The notes: generated by a model from the sequence alone, not told the origin. DNA of 56,656 nt from Bacteroidales bacterium (GCA_017469625.1 JAFUGA010000033.1:1-56656); one strand, 5' to 3'. Positions 7,782-16,500 are shown, numbered from the stretch's first letter. Program-made: numbers and translations.

Positions 7782-8564
7782 ATGAAAGGATTGAGGTTTG
7801 TTTTATTGTTATCGTTTTTATCTCTGTTATTGTTTTCCTGCAATTTCAAACATGCAGGTGCAGAGAACGAACAACCTGTGCAAGATTCGTTGCTTGAGGT
7901 TAAAATATCTGAAAATATTTGTGAGCAAATACTTGAAAGAAAGGCATATATAGTTTCCTATAATAAAGATAATAAGATACCAAATTGGGTAGGGTGGAAA
8001 TTAACCAAAGAACATACTAATGGAGATGTGAAAAGACCGACCTATGCTTTTCATGAGGACGAACAAACTCCAAAACCTCGTGCTACCGTTGGCGATTATA
8101 TGAATAGCGGGTGGAGTAGGGGACATATGTTTCCTGCAGGAGATAGCAAGTGGGATAAAGATGCTATGTACGAATCATTTTTGTTTTCTAATATTTGCCC
8201 ACAAGATGCTAAACTTAATAGCGGTCGCTGGAACGATATAGAAATCCTTTGTCGTAAATGGGCAAGAAAGTATGGAGAAATATATATTATTTGTGGTCCT
8301 GTCTTTTATAACCAAGAACATGAAACCATTGGAAAAAATGAACTTGTAGTACCGGAAGCCTTTTTTAAAGTAGTACTATGTATGAACCCTGTTCCAATGG
8401 GTATAGGTTTTATTTGCAAAAACTCAGATGGCAAAAACCCAAGAGAATTCTATGTAAACAGTATAGATGAAGTAGAAAGAATTACAGGATTTGACTTTTT
8501 CTATAATTTACCCGATGATATAGAAAACCAAGTTGAAACAGAAAAAGATTTAAATAAATGGTAA
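7782..8564 (+). CDS. DNA/RNA non-specific endonuclease, lipoprotein
   Basis: The 260-residue protein starts with a lipoprotein signal (LLLFSCNF, Cys at 20), so it is probably anchored in the envelope facing the periplasm or outside. The NUC1/NucA-type active site is visible as WSRGHMFPAGDSKW near residue 109, supplying the catalytic His. FLFSNICPQDAKLNSGRWND follows with the metal-binding Asn, and then YIICGPVF. The usual DRGH is SRGH here, a tolerated variant in the family as I recall it. Likely roles are nutrient scavenging from nucleic acid or defence against extracellular DNA. No clear promoter is visible in 7574-7781. Confidence 0.85.
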   Translation: MKGLRFVLLLSFLSLLLFSCNFKHAGAENEQPVQDSLLEVKISENICEQILERKAYIVSYNKDNKIPNWVGWKLTKEHTNGDVKRPTYAFHEDEQTPKPRATVGDYMNSGWSRGHMFPAGDSKWDKDAMYESFLFSNICPQDAKLNSGRWNDIEILCRKWARKYGEIYIICGPVFYNQEHETIGKNELVVPEAFFKVVLCMNPVPMGIGFICKNSDGKNPREFYVNSIDEVERITGFDFFYNLPDDIENQVETEKDLNKW

Positions 8565-8634
8565 AAATTTTTTAAATAAATCTTTACACAAAGTCCCCTT
8601 TTGTTTCAATACTATTAAATCTCGTTTCGCTCTC

Positions 8635-8714
8635 ACGAAACTTTGTTTTAGAATTCTATCTCTTTGTTTTAATTTTCTAAAACAAAGAAAGAGAAAATTA
8701 AAACAAAGTTTCGT
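8635..8714. repeat. 21-bp repeat family copy A, arranged as an 80-bp inverted repeat
   Basis: Two forward units (CTTTGTTTT at 8641 and 8662) face two reverse units (AAAACAAAG at 8679 and 8700). All share one symmetry centre near 8674.5, and the arms run from ACGAAA at 8635 to TTTCGT at 8714. As RNA it would form a hairpin of nearly 40 bp with mismatches. It lies 70 nt after the nuclease gene and may end that transcript. The gene-free stretch 8565-8876 otherwise holds only the sigma-factor promoter. Confidence 0.8.
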
Positions 8715-8830
8715 AAAAACAAGATTTTGTTTTATATTATGAGGGGGTAAAAATGGGTAAATTTTATTAAAAATTTTAGTTCTGAAAATAAGTTTGGTAA
8801 AATTATAGGCAAAAAATGTAGTTTTTCAAT

Positions 8831-8838
8831 TATTTTTG
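8831..8838 (+). promoter_or_regulatory. -7 element TATTTTTG upstream of the ECF sigma gene
   Basis: TATTTTTG matches TAnnTTTG 38 nt before the sigma start. The -33 TTTG is not evident, which could reflect use of another sigma factor, including autoregulation. Confidence 0.4.
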
Positions 8839-8876
8839 CGTCTAATATTATGTGATTTAAATCATAAGACAAAAAG

Positions 8877-9356
8877 ATGAAGACGGACAAAGAAAGAAAA
8901 TTTGAAAACATTGTCAAAAAACATAAAACTACAATATACACAGTATGTTATATGTTCTCAAAAGACAATGAACAGGTACAAGATTTATTCCAAGAAGTGT
9001 TGATAAGGATTTGGCAAGGTATAGATTCCTTTGATAATAAAGCAAATATAAAAACGTGGATATACAGAATAAGTCTGAATACTTGCATATCTCTACAAAG
9101 GAAGAAAAGAAAAAAAACTCTGCCTTTGGATATGGATATAAACATATTTGAAGATGATGATGAGGATTCTAAACAGATAAGAACGTTGTATGACAGAATA
9201 AACCTTTTGCAACCTTTTGACAAAGCAATAGTTTTGCTTTGGCTTGAAAATCAAAGTTATGAAGATATATCTCTCATAATGGGAATAAGTGTAAAAAATG
9301 TTTCAGTCCGTCTTTTGAGAATAAAAGAAAAGTTAAAAACGATTTCAAATGATTAA
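8877..9356 (+). CDS. ECF-type RNA polymerase sigma-70 factor
   Basis: The 159-residue protein has both regions of an ECF sigma factor. Region 2 spans about 10-80, with DLFQEVLIRIWQGIDSFD and the -10-binding KTWIYRISLNTCIS. Region 4 is a helix-turn-helix at about 105-155 (LWLENQSYEDISLIMGIS then VSVRLLRIKEKLK). An acidic linker (DINIFEDDDEDSK) joins them. It directs RNA polymerase to an unknown regulon. No FecR-type anti-sigma is present; instead the next gene, overlapping by 8 nt, encodes a four-helix membrane protein that may control it. Confidence 0.93.
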   Translation: MKTDKERKFENIVKKHKTTIYTVCYMFSKDNEQVQDLFQEVLIRIWQGIDSFDNKANIKTWIYRISLNTCISLQRKKRKKTLPLDMDINIFEDDDEDSKQIRTLYDRINLLQPFDKAIVLLWLENQSYEDISLIMGISVKNVSVRLLRIKEKLKTISND

Positions 9357-9981
9357 AAACAGTTTCAACCCTATGGAAAAAGAAGATAAAATGATGAATG
9401 ATGAACTTATGCAGATGAAAAAACAAATACAAATTTTGCATAATAAGTTGAAAAAACAACAAATAGTAAATGAGAAAATCTTTCGCAACAGTGTGAAAAA
9501 TAGTATGAAGATTTTTAATGATATGGATAAGTATTCTTTAGTGGTAGCCTTCATTTTGTTGGTATTATGTATGAGTGTATCATACTTTTTGTTTGATAAG
9601 ATTTTGTATTCCTTGATTTTCTTTTTGTTTGTTATTTGTATGGAAACTTTCGTATATTTTTATTCTCGTAAGGAATTTAAAACCAACGATATTATGACAA
9701 ACGATATAGTGGAGTTGTCAAAAAAAATCTTGCATATGAAAAAGATTCAGGACAAGTTTTTGGCTATAGATATTTTTCTGGCAATAGTTTTTGGTTTCTG
9801 GTTTTTGTATGATTGGGTTAATGGTTTAGGTCATTTCTTTAAAGTAAATGTTTATGGTGGTGTGTTCGGACTTGTGGTTGGCTTGGCTTTATGGTGGTTT
9901 GGCTATAGAAGACAACAGAAGATATTAAAGAATGTAATAACCCAATTAGAACAAATAACAAAAGGAGCAAATCAGATTTGA
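9349..9981 (+). CDS. membrane protein coupled to the ECF sigma factor, possible anti-sigma
   Basis: This 210-residue protein has an N-terminal coiled coil (DELMQMKKQIQILHNKLKKQ) facing the cytoplasm. Two membrane helices follow at about 62-105, and two more at about 140-190 (FLAIVFGFWFLYDWV; GGVFGLVVGLALWWFGY). Similar coiled-coil plus membrane proteins follow ECF sigma genes in other Bacteroidales, as I recall. An anti-sigma or sensor role is inference. The first ATG (9349) overlaps the sigma stop by 8 nt; ATG 9373 (MEKEDKMM) is an alternative. The terminator hairpin includes its stop codon. Confidence 0.65.
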   Translation: MIKNSFNPMEKEDKMMNDELMQMKKQIQILHNKLKKQQIVNEKIFRNSVKNSMKIFNDMDKYSLVVAFILLVLCMSVSYFLFDKILYSLIFFLFVICMETFVYFYSRKEFKTNDIMTNDIVELSKKILHMKKIQDKFLAIDIFLAIVFGFWFLYDWVNGLGHFFKVNVYGGVFGLVVGLALWWFGYRRQQKILKNVITQLEQITKGANQI

Positions 9982-9998
9982 TTTGCTCCTTTCTTTTT
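9963..9998. terminator. bidirectional terminator overlapping the stop codon of the sigma-partner gene
   Basis: AGGAGCAAATC (9963-9973) pairs perfectly with GATTTGCTCCT (9980-9990) around a 6-nt loop, followed by TTCTTTTT. The TGA stop (9979-9981) lies in the right arm. Read from the other strand, the hairpin follows tRNA-Asn directly and ends in CCTTTTGTTATTTG, so it can serve both transcripts. Confidence 0.85.
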
Positions 9999-9999
9999 G

Positions 10000-10073
10000 C
10001 GCTCCCACTAGGACTTGAACCTAGGACCCCATGATTAACAGTCATGTGCTCTAACCAACTGAGCTACGGAAGC
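10000..10073 (-). tRNA. tRNA-Asn (anticodon GTT)
   Basis: The cloverleaf reads from 10073: acceptor GCTTCCG pairs with TGGGAGC. The D-arm contains AGTTGGTTA, the anticodon stem is CATGA/TCATG around loop CTGTTAA, and the T-arm CTAGG/CCTAG encloses TTCAAGT. The anticodon GTT is at 10037-10039. Length is 74 nt including the discriminator G, and CCA is not encoded. Its promoter is at 10106-10136 and its terminator at 9963-9998. Confidence 0.95.
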
Positions 10074-10105
10074 GTTTCTTTAAGGTAACTCCCTAAATGC
10101 GTTTG

Positions 10106-10136
10106 CAAAGATACTATCTTTTATATTACTGACAAA
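10106..10136 (-). promoter_or_regulatory. promoter of tRNA-Asn
   Basis: On the minus strand TTTG (10136-10133), 19 bp, then TATCTTTG (10113-10106). This is a full match to the Bacteroidetes housekeeping consensus, 33 nt before the mature tRNA 5' end. Confidence 0.75.
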
Positions 10137-10207
10137 ACTTTTTTTGTACTTTTTTTAATTTTTTTTGAAAATAAAATCTTAGTTCGTTGTAATATAATAA
10201 GATAGTT

Positions 10208-11587
10208 TTACAATTTTCCACTCAACCAACGGAACAAATCATTGCCATTTGCATATATAAGCAGGGCAAAAAGTAATAACATTCCTATCATTTCAGCACG
10301 TTCCATGAATTTATCACCTGGTTTTTTACCTGTTATCATTTCCCATAAGGTAAACATAACATGGCCTCCGTCCAATGCAGGAATAGGTAACACATTCATA
10401 AAAGCAAGTATTATAGATAAGAAAGCAGTCATATTCCAGAAGATATGCCAATCCCAAGATGAAGGGAACAAAGAACCAATAGCACCAAAACCGCCCAATT
10501 GTGAAGCACCCTCTTTGGAGAATACGTATTTGAACTGTTTAACGTATGAAACTAAAGTACTTATTCCTTGGTTTATTCCCTTAGGTATAGATTCAAAAAA
10601 TCCGTAATCTGTATGTACAGTTTTTATTTGGTCAGAAAAATCTTTACAATATGCTCCTATTACTCCTTTATCATTAAGTGTGAAAGTAACAGAGTCTAAG
10701 ACGCTGTTCCTGTAATAAGATACGCAAACCTTATGATTTGCAAATCTGTTGATTTTACTTGCAAATTCAGAGAAGGAAAGAGTTGGAATCCCATTAAGTG
10801 CTACTATACTATCGCCTTCTTGCATACCTGCTTTCTTTGCAAGAGAACCATCTGCAAAACCTCCTACAACGAAAGGAAAACGAGGAACTGCAAACTGTTT
10901 TTCTCCGTTGCCTATCATCTCTTTTGCAAATGTTTCAGGGAGTTTAACAGATACTTTCTCACCATTACGAAGAACAACAAGGTTTTGTTGTCCGTTTAAA
11001 AGAATGGCATTAACTACATCTTTCATTTCATAAACTTCCACACCATCTACACTAAGTATTTTGTCGCCATTTTGCAATCCATATTTCAAAGCAGTAGGGT
11101 TGTAATCATAACCATTAGGTACGTTTGCAATAGGAAGTGCTTCTGTTCCCCAATGAAACATTATAAGTGAGTAAATAACCAATGCTCCTATGAAATTTAC
11201 CAACACACCACCAAGAACAATCAACAGTCTTTGCCATGCTTTTTTGCTTCTGTATTCCCAAGATTGTGGCTCAGCGGACATACTTTCTGAGGTATGCGTT
11301 TCATCAACCATACCAGATATAGCACAGTATCCTCCAAATGGAAGCCAACCTATACCCCATTCTGTATTGTCTGGGTGTTCTGCAAACTCTTTTGGACTTT
11401 CTTTGCTGAAGAAAGAAAGGTGCCATTTACCATCATATTTTTTTGCTCTTAGGATAGAGAACCATGGATTGAAGAAAAGATAAAACTTTTCTACACGTGT
11501 TTTAAATAATCTCGCAAAACAATAGTGTCCAAATTCGTGTATAAATACAAGAAACGAAAGACTCAATATCAAAGCTAATATTTTCAT
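10208..11587 (-). CDS. rseP: RIP metalloprotease (site-2 protease)
   Basis: The 459-residue membrane protease has the zinc motif HEFGH at residues 17-21 in the first helix and the second catalytic motif NVLPIPALDGGH near residue 400. Two PDZ-like domains lie between them, centred on LQNGDKILSVDGVEV and MQEGDSIVALNGIPTL. In the family it cleaves anti-sigma factors or signal peptides within the membrane. It follows dxr by 45 nt on the same strand and is probably in one operon with nadK and dxr, a common Bacteroidetes order. An insertion (about residues 55-100) before the first PDZ is also usual in this phylum. Confidence 0.95.
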   Translation of the reverse strand: MKILALILSLSFLVFIHEFGHYCFARLFKTRVEKFYLFFNPWFSILRAKKYDGKWHLSFFSKESPKEFAEHPDNTEWGIGWLPFGGYCAISGMVDETHTSESMSAEPQSWEYRSKKAWQRLLIVLGGVLVNFIGALVIYSLIMFHWGTEALPIANVPNGYDYNPTALKYGLQNGDKILSVDGVEVYEMKDVVNAILLNGQQNLVVLRNGEKVSVKLPETFAKEMIGNGEKQFAVPRFPFVVGGFADGSLAKKAGMQEGDSIVALNGIPTLSFSEFASKINRFANHKVCVSYYRNSVLDSVTFTLNDKGVIGAYCKDFSDQIKTVHTDYGFFESIPKGINQGISTLVSYVKQFKYVFSKEGASQLGGFGAIGSLFPSSWDWHIFWNMTAFLSIILAFMNVLPIPALDGGHVMFTLWEMITGKKPGDKFMERAEMIGMLLLFALLIYANGNDLFRWLSGKL

Positions 11588-11632
11588 TTTTTTATCCTTA
11601 TTATTTGTTTATAAAATACTTATTAAAATTCA

Positions 11633-12787
11633 TTATATATAACTTATAAGATTTTCTTTTACTGTTTTGTCTGTAAAGAAATAATCTTCCAAAGTAGGAT
11701 CCTTTATAAAGTCAAACTTATTCATAGCAGTTTCTATAAGTAAAGGTATTTGGGTGAAAGATATTTTTTCTTGTAAAAACATTTTCACTGCTACCTCATT
11801 GGCTGCATTCATTATACAAGGCATATTTCCTCCTTTCTTTATAGCATTGAAAGCAATGTTAAGACAAGGAAAAGTATCTGTATCTGGTTTTTCAAAACTT
11901 AAAGTTGCAACATCAAAAATATTCAACTCCTCTACAGATAATGTTATCCTATAAGGATATGACAGAGCATACATTATAGGTAATCTCATATCGGGTTTTG
12001 ATAGTTGTGCTTTTATGCTATTATCTTCAAACTCAACCATAGAATGTATTATGCTTTGAGGGTGAATAACAGGCACAATATTTTCTACCTCAGTACCGAA
12101 AAGCCATTTTGCTTCTATAACTTCAAGACCTTTGTTCATAAGTGTAGCACTGTCTATAGTAACTTTTGCACCCATATTCCAATTAGGATTTTTCAAGGCT
12201 TGAGAAACAGTAACCGTTTGCAGTTCTTTTAGAGTTTTGCCTCTGAAAGCACCACCTGAAGCCGTAAGAATAATTCTTTTTATTCTGTTATAAAACTCTC
12301 CTTGAATACATTGAAATATAGCACTATGCTCACTATCTATTGGAAGAATATCTACGTTGTTTTCCCTCGCCAAACGTGTTATCAACTCTCCAGCAACAAC
12401 CAATGTTTCTTTGTTTGCAAGGGCTATAGTTTTGCCTTCTTGTATCGCTCTAATAGTTGGTTGCAAACCAGAGAAACCAACTAAAGCAACAACCACCATA
12501 TCTACATCGTCAAAAGCAACAACATCGCATATCGCTTCATTTCCTGCAAATACTTTTATGAAAGTATGACTTAGGGCTTGTTTTACAAAATCATATTTGT
12601 CTTCATTCGCAATAACAACAGCATTTGGTTCAAATTCCAAAGCCTGTTTTACTAATAAGTCTGCATTTTCGTTTGCAGTAAGGACTTCAACACAAAACTC
12701 CTGTTTATGATTTCTTATAACGTCTAAAGTTTGTGTGCCTATAGAACCTGTAGAACCAAGTATAGCAATATGTTTTTTATTTTCCAT
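11633..12787 (-). CDS. dxr: 1-deoxy-D-xylulose 5-phosphate reductoisomerase
   Basis: The 384-residue enzyme converts DXP to MEP with NADPH, the committed step of the non-mevalonate isoprenoid pathway. The N-terminal Rossmann motif reads AILGSTGSIGTQTLDVI. The metal and substrate segment PIDSEHSAIFQ is near residue 150. A conserved SATLMNKGLEVIEAKWLF and the C-terminal helical domain are present, and the length is normal. Its start overlaps the 3' end of nadK by 11 nt, so the two are translationally linked. Confidence 0.97.
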   Translation of the reverse strand: MENKKHIAILGSTGSIGTQTLDVIRNHKQEFCVEVLTANENADLLVKQALEFEPNAVVIANEDKYDFVKQALSHTFIKVFAGNEAICDVVAFDDVDMVVVALVGFSGLQPTIRAIQEGKTIALANKETLVVAGELITRLARENNVDILPIDSEHSAIFQCIQGEFYNRIKRIILTASGGAFRGKTLKELQTVTVSQALKNPNWNMGAKVTIDSATLMNKGLEVIEAKWLFGTEVENIVPVIHPQSIIHSMVEFEDNSIKAQLSKPDMRLPIMYALSYPYRITLSVEELNIFDVATLSFEKPDTDTFPCLNIAFNAIKKGGNMPCIMNAANEVAVKMFLQEKISFTQIPLLIETAMNKFDFIKDPTLEDYFFTDKTVKENLISYI

Positions 12788-13688
12788 ATTTCAAATCCTT
12801 TATATTGGTTCCCCACATTAGTTTATTACGTAAGGCAGAAAAGAAATCTTGGTTGTCCAAACGAACAAGCTTCCATTCGTAATCCGATTTCTTTATTATT
12901 ATATCTTCATCTACCTTCACAAAACCATTATCCACTTCGTTTATAATATATCCGTCTACCATAATGTTTGCATCGTTTTCGTTGTCTTCTGGTAGGTGTA
13001 TTCTTATAGTATCTTTGTCCGAAATAACTATAGGACGGAAAGTAAGATTGTGAGGTGCTACAGGAGTTATACAAAGACAACAAGAATCGGGTGTAATAAT
13101 AGGTCCATTGCAAGAAAGAGAATAAGCAGTAGACCCTGTAGGTGTGGAAATAAGAATACCATCTCCGCTATAGCGTGTTAGATATTTGCCATTTACAAAC
13201 ACTTCTGCATCAATTATAGTACCTCTATACGATGACAGAACACAAAGTTCATTTATTGCAAAATGAGAAAACTCTTTTTCACTCTCAAAACCTACTTCCA
13301 AAATATTTCTTCTCTCTATGGAAAAGTTACCTAATTTTATATCTCTTACAACCTTACCTATCTCTTGTTTGCCAGCAGTAGTCAGAAATCCCAAATGTCC
13401 AAGATTGATACCCAATACTGCTATATCAGTATTTCGTACAAAAGAAAGAGTGTCTAACATAGTACCATCGCCACCAAGAGAGAAAAGAATATCTGCATTG
13501 TTTTTCAAATCTTCTTCGTTGGAAAACAGTTTTATGTTATCTGTTTGTTGTAGGCTTGCTTTTATCCAATAAAAGAACTTGTCCCAAACCAATAAGGGTT
13601 CTTTGAGTTCAGTCAATTGGTTGAAAAGTTCCTGTATGAAAGGTATGTTTTCTTTAGTTGGTTCTTTTCCAAAAATCGCAAATTTCAT
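12777..13688 (-). CDS. nadK: NAD kinase
   Basis: The 303-residue enzyme phosphorylates NAD to NADP using ATP. Diagnostic motifs are LFSLGGDGTMLDTL near residue 70 with the catalytic Asp, GINLGHLGFLT near residue 95, and STPTGSTAYSLSCNGPII near residue 180. NADP supply fits with the NADPH-using dxr gene that overlaps it downstream. The 96-nt gap to sufD carries no clear promoter, so it may be read from the suf promoter. Confidence 0.96.
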   Translation of the reverse strand: MKFAIFGKEPTKENIPFIQELFNQLTELKEPLLVWDKFFYWIKASLQQTDNIKLFSNEEDLKNNADILFSLGGDGTMLDTLSFVRNTDIAVLGINLGHLGFLTTAGKQEIGKVVRDIKLGNFSIERRNILEVGFESEKEFSHFAINELCVLSSYRGTIIDAEVFVNGKYLTRYSGDGILISTPTGSTAYSLSCNGPIITPDSCCLCITPVAPHNLTFRPIVISDKDTIRIHLPEDNENDANIMVDGYIINEVDNGFVKVDEDIIIKKSDYEWKLVRLDNQDFFSALRNKLMWGTNIKDLKYGK

Positions 13689-13784
13689 TACACCACAAAA
13701 ATTAAATCAAGTTTTATCTTTTTAAAACAAAATTTTACTTCCTTAGAACTATGTTTTAATAAAATATTGTTTTACTTTATTTTC

Positions 13785-14822
13785 TTACAATTTCTCTATC
13801 TTGAAAGGCAAATCAAAAGAAAGTCCTCCATTTAGACGTTTTTCCACCATATTATTAAAACTTTCTTTTAGTTCTGTTATATTACTTTTCTGCAAAACGC
13901 TATGACAGAAAGCTTTTAGTAGAAGCATCTTTGCTGTTCTTTCACTTATACCTCTTGAACGCAAATAGTACAAAGCCATTTCATCAAGTTGTCCTGTTGT
14001 AGCACCGTGTGAACATTGTACATCATCGTTGTATATCTCCAAAACAGGCTGTGTATTTACCTTTGCTTTATCTGTAAGAAGTATATTGTTGTTTGTCTGT
14101 GTGGCAATATTATTTTTAGCATCATAATCCACAAGTATATGACCTACAAAGTTTGCCTTAGCCTCGTCATCTAAAATACCTTTAAACAGTTGATTGCTTT
14201 TACAGTTATTAGTCTTATGAATAATTTTTACATTGTTGTCTATACTCTGTTCTCTATCCATAAGATAAAGTCCATTTATATCTGCCTCAGCGTAATCCTT
14301 AGTAAAGTTAACCTCTATAGTGTTTTTTAGTTTGCCACCATTAAGAGATATAAAGAAAGAAGAAAGTTTTGATTCTTTTTCTAAAGAAAAGATAACATTT
14401 GAATTTATGGAAGTGTTATTATTTACGTTCTCCAATTTATAGAAAGCAAAACAAGAAGAATCTTTAAGTCTTATATTCAACTTATGATTTGCAGAACATT
14501 CTCCCTTTGGCAAAGAATCATCGCAATAAAGCAAAGTGGCCTGAGCATTCTCTCCAAGAACCACAGTAGTATTGCTTTCTGTTTCGGTTTTAGAACCGTC
14601 CATAAGGTTGATTATTTGCAGAGGTTTATCTATTATGGTATTATCTTTTACTATTATAGTATTCTCTTTATCTGAGCAACGCAACTCTACAAGTCCCTTT
14701 AGTTTATCTGGAATTACAGAAAACTCGTTTAAACTTTTACCATTTATAACTTCCAATCTCAGAGTATCCAAAGCAGGAATGTTACAAGCGAAACACTCGC
14801 ATTTCATTTCATTTCTTGCCAT
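13785..14822 (-). CDS. sufD: Fe-S cluster assembly protein SufD
   Basis: The 345-residue protein belongs to the SufB/SufD family. It has a right-handed beta-helix core of short repeats and the C-terminal segment QCSHGATTGQLDEMALYYLRSRGIS holding the conserved His. The length and lack of extra N-terminal cysteines favour SufD over SufB. With SufC (start 7 nt after its stop) it belongs to the SufBCD scaffold that builds Fe-S clusters in the cytoplasm. sufB is not in this window, which departs from the usual sufB-C-D-S order. Confidence 0.9.
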   Translation of the reverse strand: MARNEMKCECFACNIPALDTLRLEVINGKSLNEFSVIPDKLKGLVELRCSDKENTIIVKDNTIIDKPLQIINLMDGSKTETESNTTVVLGENAQATLLYCDDSLPKGECSANHKLNIRLKDSSCFAFYKLENVNNNTSINSNVIFSLEKESKLSSFFISLNGGKLKNTIEVNFTKDYAEADINGLYLMDREQSIDNNVKIIHKTNNCKSNQLFKGILDDEAKANFVGHILVDYDAKNNIATQTNNNILLTDKAKVNTQPVLEIYNDDVQCSHGATTGQLDEMALYYLRSRGISERTAKMLLLKAFCHSVLQKSNITELKESFNNMVEKRLNGGLSFDLPFKIEKL

Positions 14823-14829
14823 AGTAATA

Positions 14830-15588
14830 CTATTCTGTTATTTCTTTTCTTATCCAATCGTAACCCTTTGCTTCAAGCACCTTAGCCAAATCCTTATCGC
14901 CACTTTTTACTATCTTTCCTTCGTAAAGTATATGTACAATATCCGGTACTATATAGTCCAAAAGTCTTTGATAATGAGTGATAACTACAACAGCATCGTT
15001 ATTTGAGTGTATCTTATTCACACCAGAGGCTACTATACGCAAAGCATCTATATCCAACCCTGAGTCTGTCTCGTCCAAAATACTCAAAGATGGTTGTAAC
15101 ATAGCCATTTGGAAGATTTCATTCTTCTTTTTCTCTCCACCGGAAAAGCCTTCATTGACGCTTCTTCCCGAAAGATTGCTACCAAGTTCTACTATCTGGG
15201 CTTTTTCTTTCATAAGAGCAAGAAAATCTTTTGCACTTATAGGGTCTAAACCTTTATATTTTCTCTGCTCATTTATAGCCGTCTTCATAAAGTTTGTTAT
15301 GGAAACGCCTGGTATTTCTACCGGATATTGGAAACCTAAAAATATTCCCTCGCAAGCCCTTTCCTCTATGGACATAGCCAAAAGGTCTTTGCCTTTGTAT
15401 ATAATCTCTCCTTTTGTAACTTTAAACTTCTCGTTTCCTGCTATAACTGCTGCCAATGTACTTTTACCGTTGCCATTAGGACCCATAATAGCGTGTATTT
15501 CACCTTCATTTACAGTAAGATTTACACCCTTAAGTATTTCTTTGTCCTCAATATTTACGTGCAAATCCCTTATCTCTAATAGAGCCAT
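14830..15588 (-). CDS. sufC: Fe-S cluster assembly ATPase SufC
   Basis: The 252-residue ABC-type ATPase has Walker A GPNGNGKST near residue 36, and the Q-loop in GFQYPVEIPGVS. The signature is SGGEKKKNEIFQMAML, and the Walker B region is LSILDETDSGLDIDALRIV. These are the SufC-specific forms. It powers the SufBCD complex. It is the first gene of the sufC-sufD pair, with its own promoter at 15624-15655. Confidence 0.96.
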   Translation of the reverse strand: MALLEIRDLHVNIEDKEILKGVNLTVNEGEIHAIMGPNGNGKSTLAAVIAGNEKFKVTKGEIIYKGKDLLAMSIEERACEGIFLGFQYPVEIPGVSITNFMKTAINEQRKYKGLDPISAKDFLALMKEKAQIVELGSNLSGRSVNEGFSGGEKKKNEIFQMAMLQPSLSILDETDSGLDIDALRIVASGVNKIHSNNDAVVVITHYQRLLDYIVPDIVHILYEGKIVKSGDKDLAKVLEAKGYDWIRKEITE

Positions 15589-15623
15589 ATCTTTATATTG
15601 TTTTCAAGATTAAAATTGTTTTG

Positions 15624-15655
15624 CAAATTTATAACAAAAAAATAATCTTTGCAAA
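15624..15655 (-). promoter_or_regulatory. promoter of sufCD
   Basis: On the minus strand TTTG (15655-15652), 20 bp, TAAATTTG (15631-15624). The element is 36 nt before the sufC start, so no sufB can be co-transcribed from upstream by this promoter. Confidence 0.7.
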
Positions 15656-15708
15656 ACATAAGAGTAAAAAGACTTAAATTTCAAATAATAAATGCAATAT
15701 TACCACCA

Positions 15709-16389
15709 TTAAAAGCAGTAACCCAAAGAGAATGTGCAAGGAAATATTTTTATATTATTTATTCTATTTTCAGAACGTTTGTCATAAAGGATTTCAGTAT
15801 CTGAACTGTTTTCTTCTATGGAAATTTTGCTTTTCAGAAACCTCATTCTATATGAAAAATCAAAGAATATCTTTTTGTAATAAAACTTTATACCAAAAGG
15901 AATACAACCAGATATTTGCGACAAATGTTCATCGTCATAAACGAAATAACCTCCTATGTTATTGTCATCAAAACTTTGCAAAGATGCTATCATAAATCCC
16001 AAACCCAAATGTGGAGTAAGATATATGTTTTTCTCCTTTATAGACCATATATCAAAGCCAACATTTGCACATATAGGCATATTGAAAGTTGTATAGTCAT
16101 CATTCCACCCTAAATCAAGAAACATATCAACATAAGCACTCATATTGTTCTTATGAAACAAACCTGCCGCCCCTCCAATTCCTATACCGTGCCAAGTAGG
16201 TATATCTGTAAAACGAGAGGTTGCGACCAAATTTTCTTTCATCTGCATATAAGACAAAGAGAATTCAAAAGCGTGGGTAGGAAGATTGAATTCATCATCG
16301 TTATTTTCAGAAAACAAATTCTTTATTTGAGCAAACAAAAACGTTGGCAAAATTATAAGAAATGTTAAAATAATGTATCGTTTTTTCAT
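15709..16389 (-). CDS. putative secreted or outer membrane beta-barrel protein
   Basis: From ATG 16389 the protein is 226 residues with a signal peptide (MKKRYIILTFLIILPTFLFAQ). The body has alternating hydrophobic strands such as HAFEFSLSYMQMKEN, YLTPHLGLGFMIASL and FFDFSYRMRFL. It ends with a strand finishing in Phe (CTFSLGYCF), as in outer membrane barrels. No family is recognised. The frame extends 10 codons further upstream, but only 16389 places the signal peptide at the N-terminus. Confidence 0.65.
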   Translation of the reverse strand: MKKRYIILTFLIILPTFLFAQIKNLFSENNDDEFNLPTHAFEFSLSYMQMKENLVATSRFTDIPTWHGIGIGGAAGLFHKNNMSAYVDMFLDLGWNDDYTTFNMPICANVGFDIWSIKEKNIYLTPHLGLGFMIASLQSFDDNNIGGYFVYDDEHLSQISGCIPFGIKFYYKKIFFDFSYRMRFLKSKISIEENSSDTEILYDKRSENRINNIKIFPCTFSLGYCF

Positions 16390-16500
16390 AGTAAATAAAA
16401 TTTTTCCCTCTTGCAACAAAAATTATACCATGTAAAAGGAAAAAATAACATTAAAAAAAATATAAAAATCTAAAAGCATGAATGTTTGGAATATATTTTG

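Noticed and set aside
8635-8714. Considered a CRISPR leader or MITE with certainty
   Set aside because: There are no unique spacers of equal length, no cas genes, and no visible target duplication; it fits the 21-bp family better.
10733-11033. Two plus-strand frames inside rseP
   Set aside because: rseP is certain by its motifs; these are antisense shadows.
13720-13790. T-rich stretch between nadK and sufD considered as a 21-bp array
   Set aside because: Only one weak unit (CTATGTTTT at 13749) and no register.
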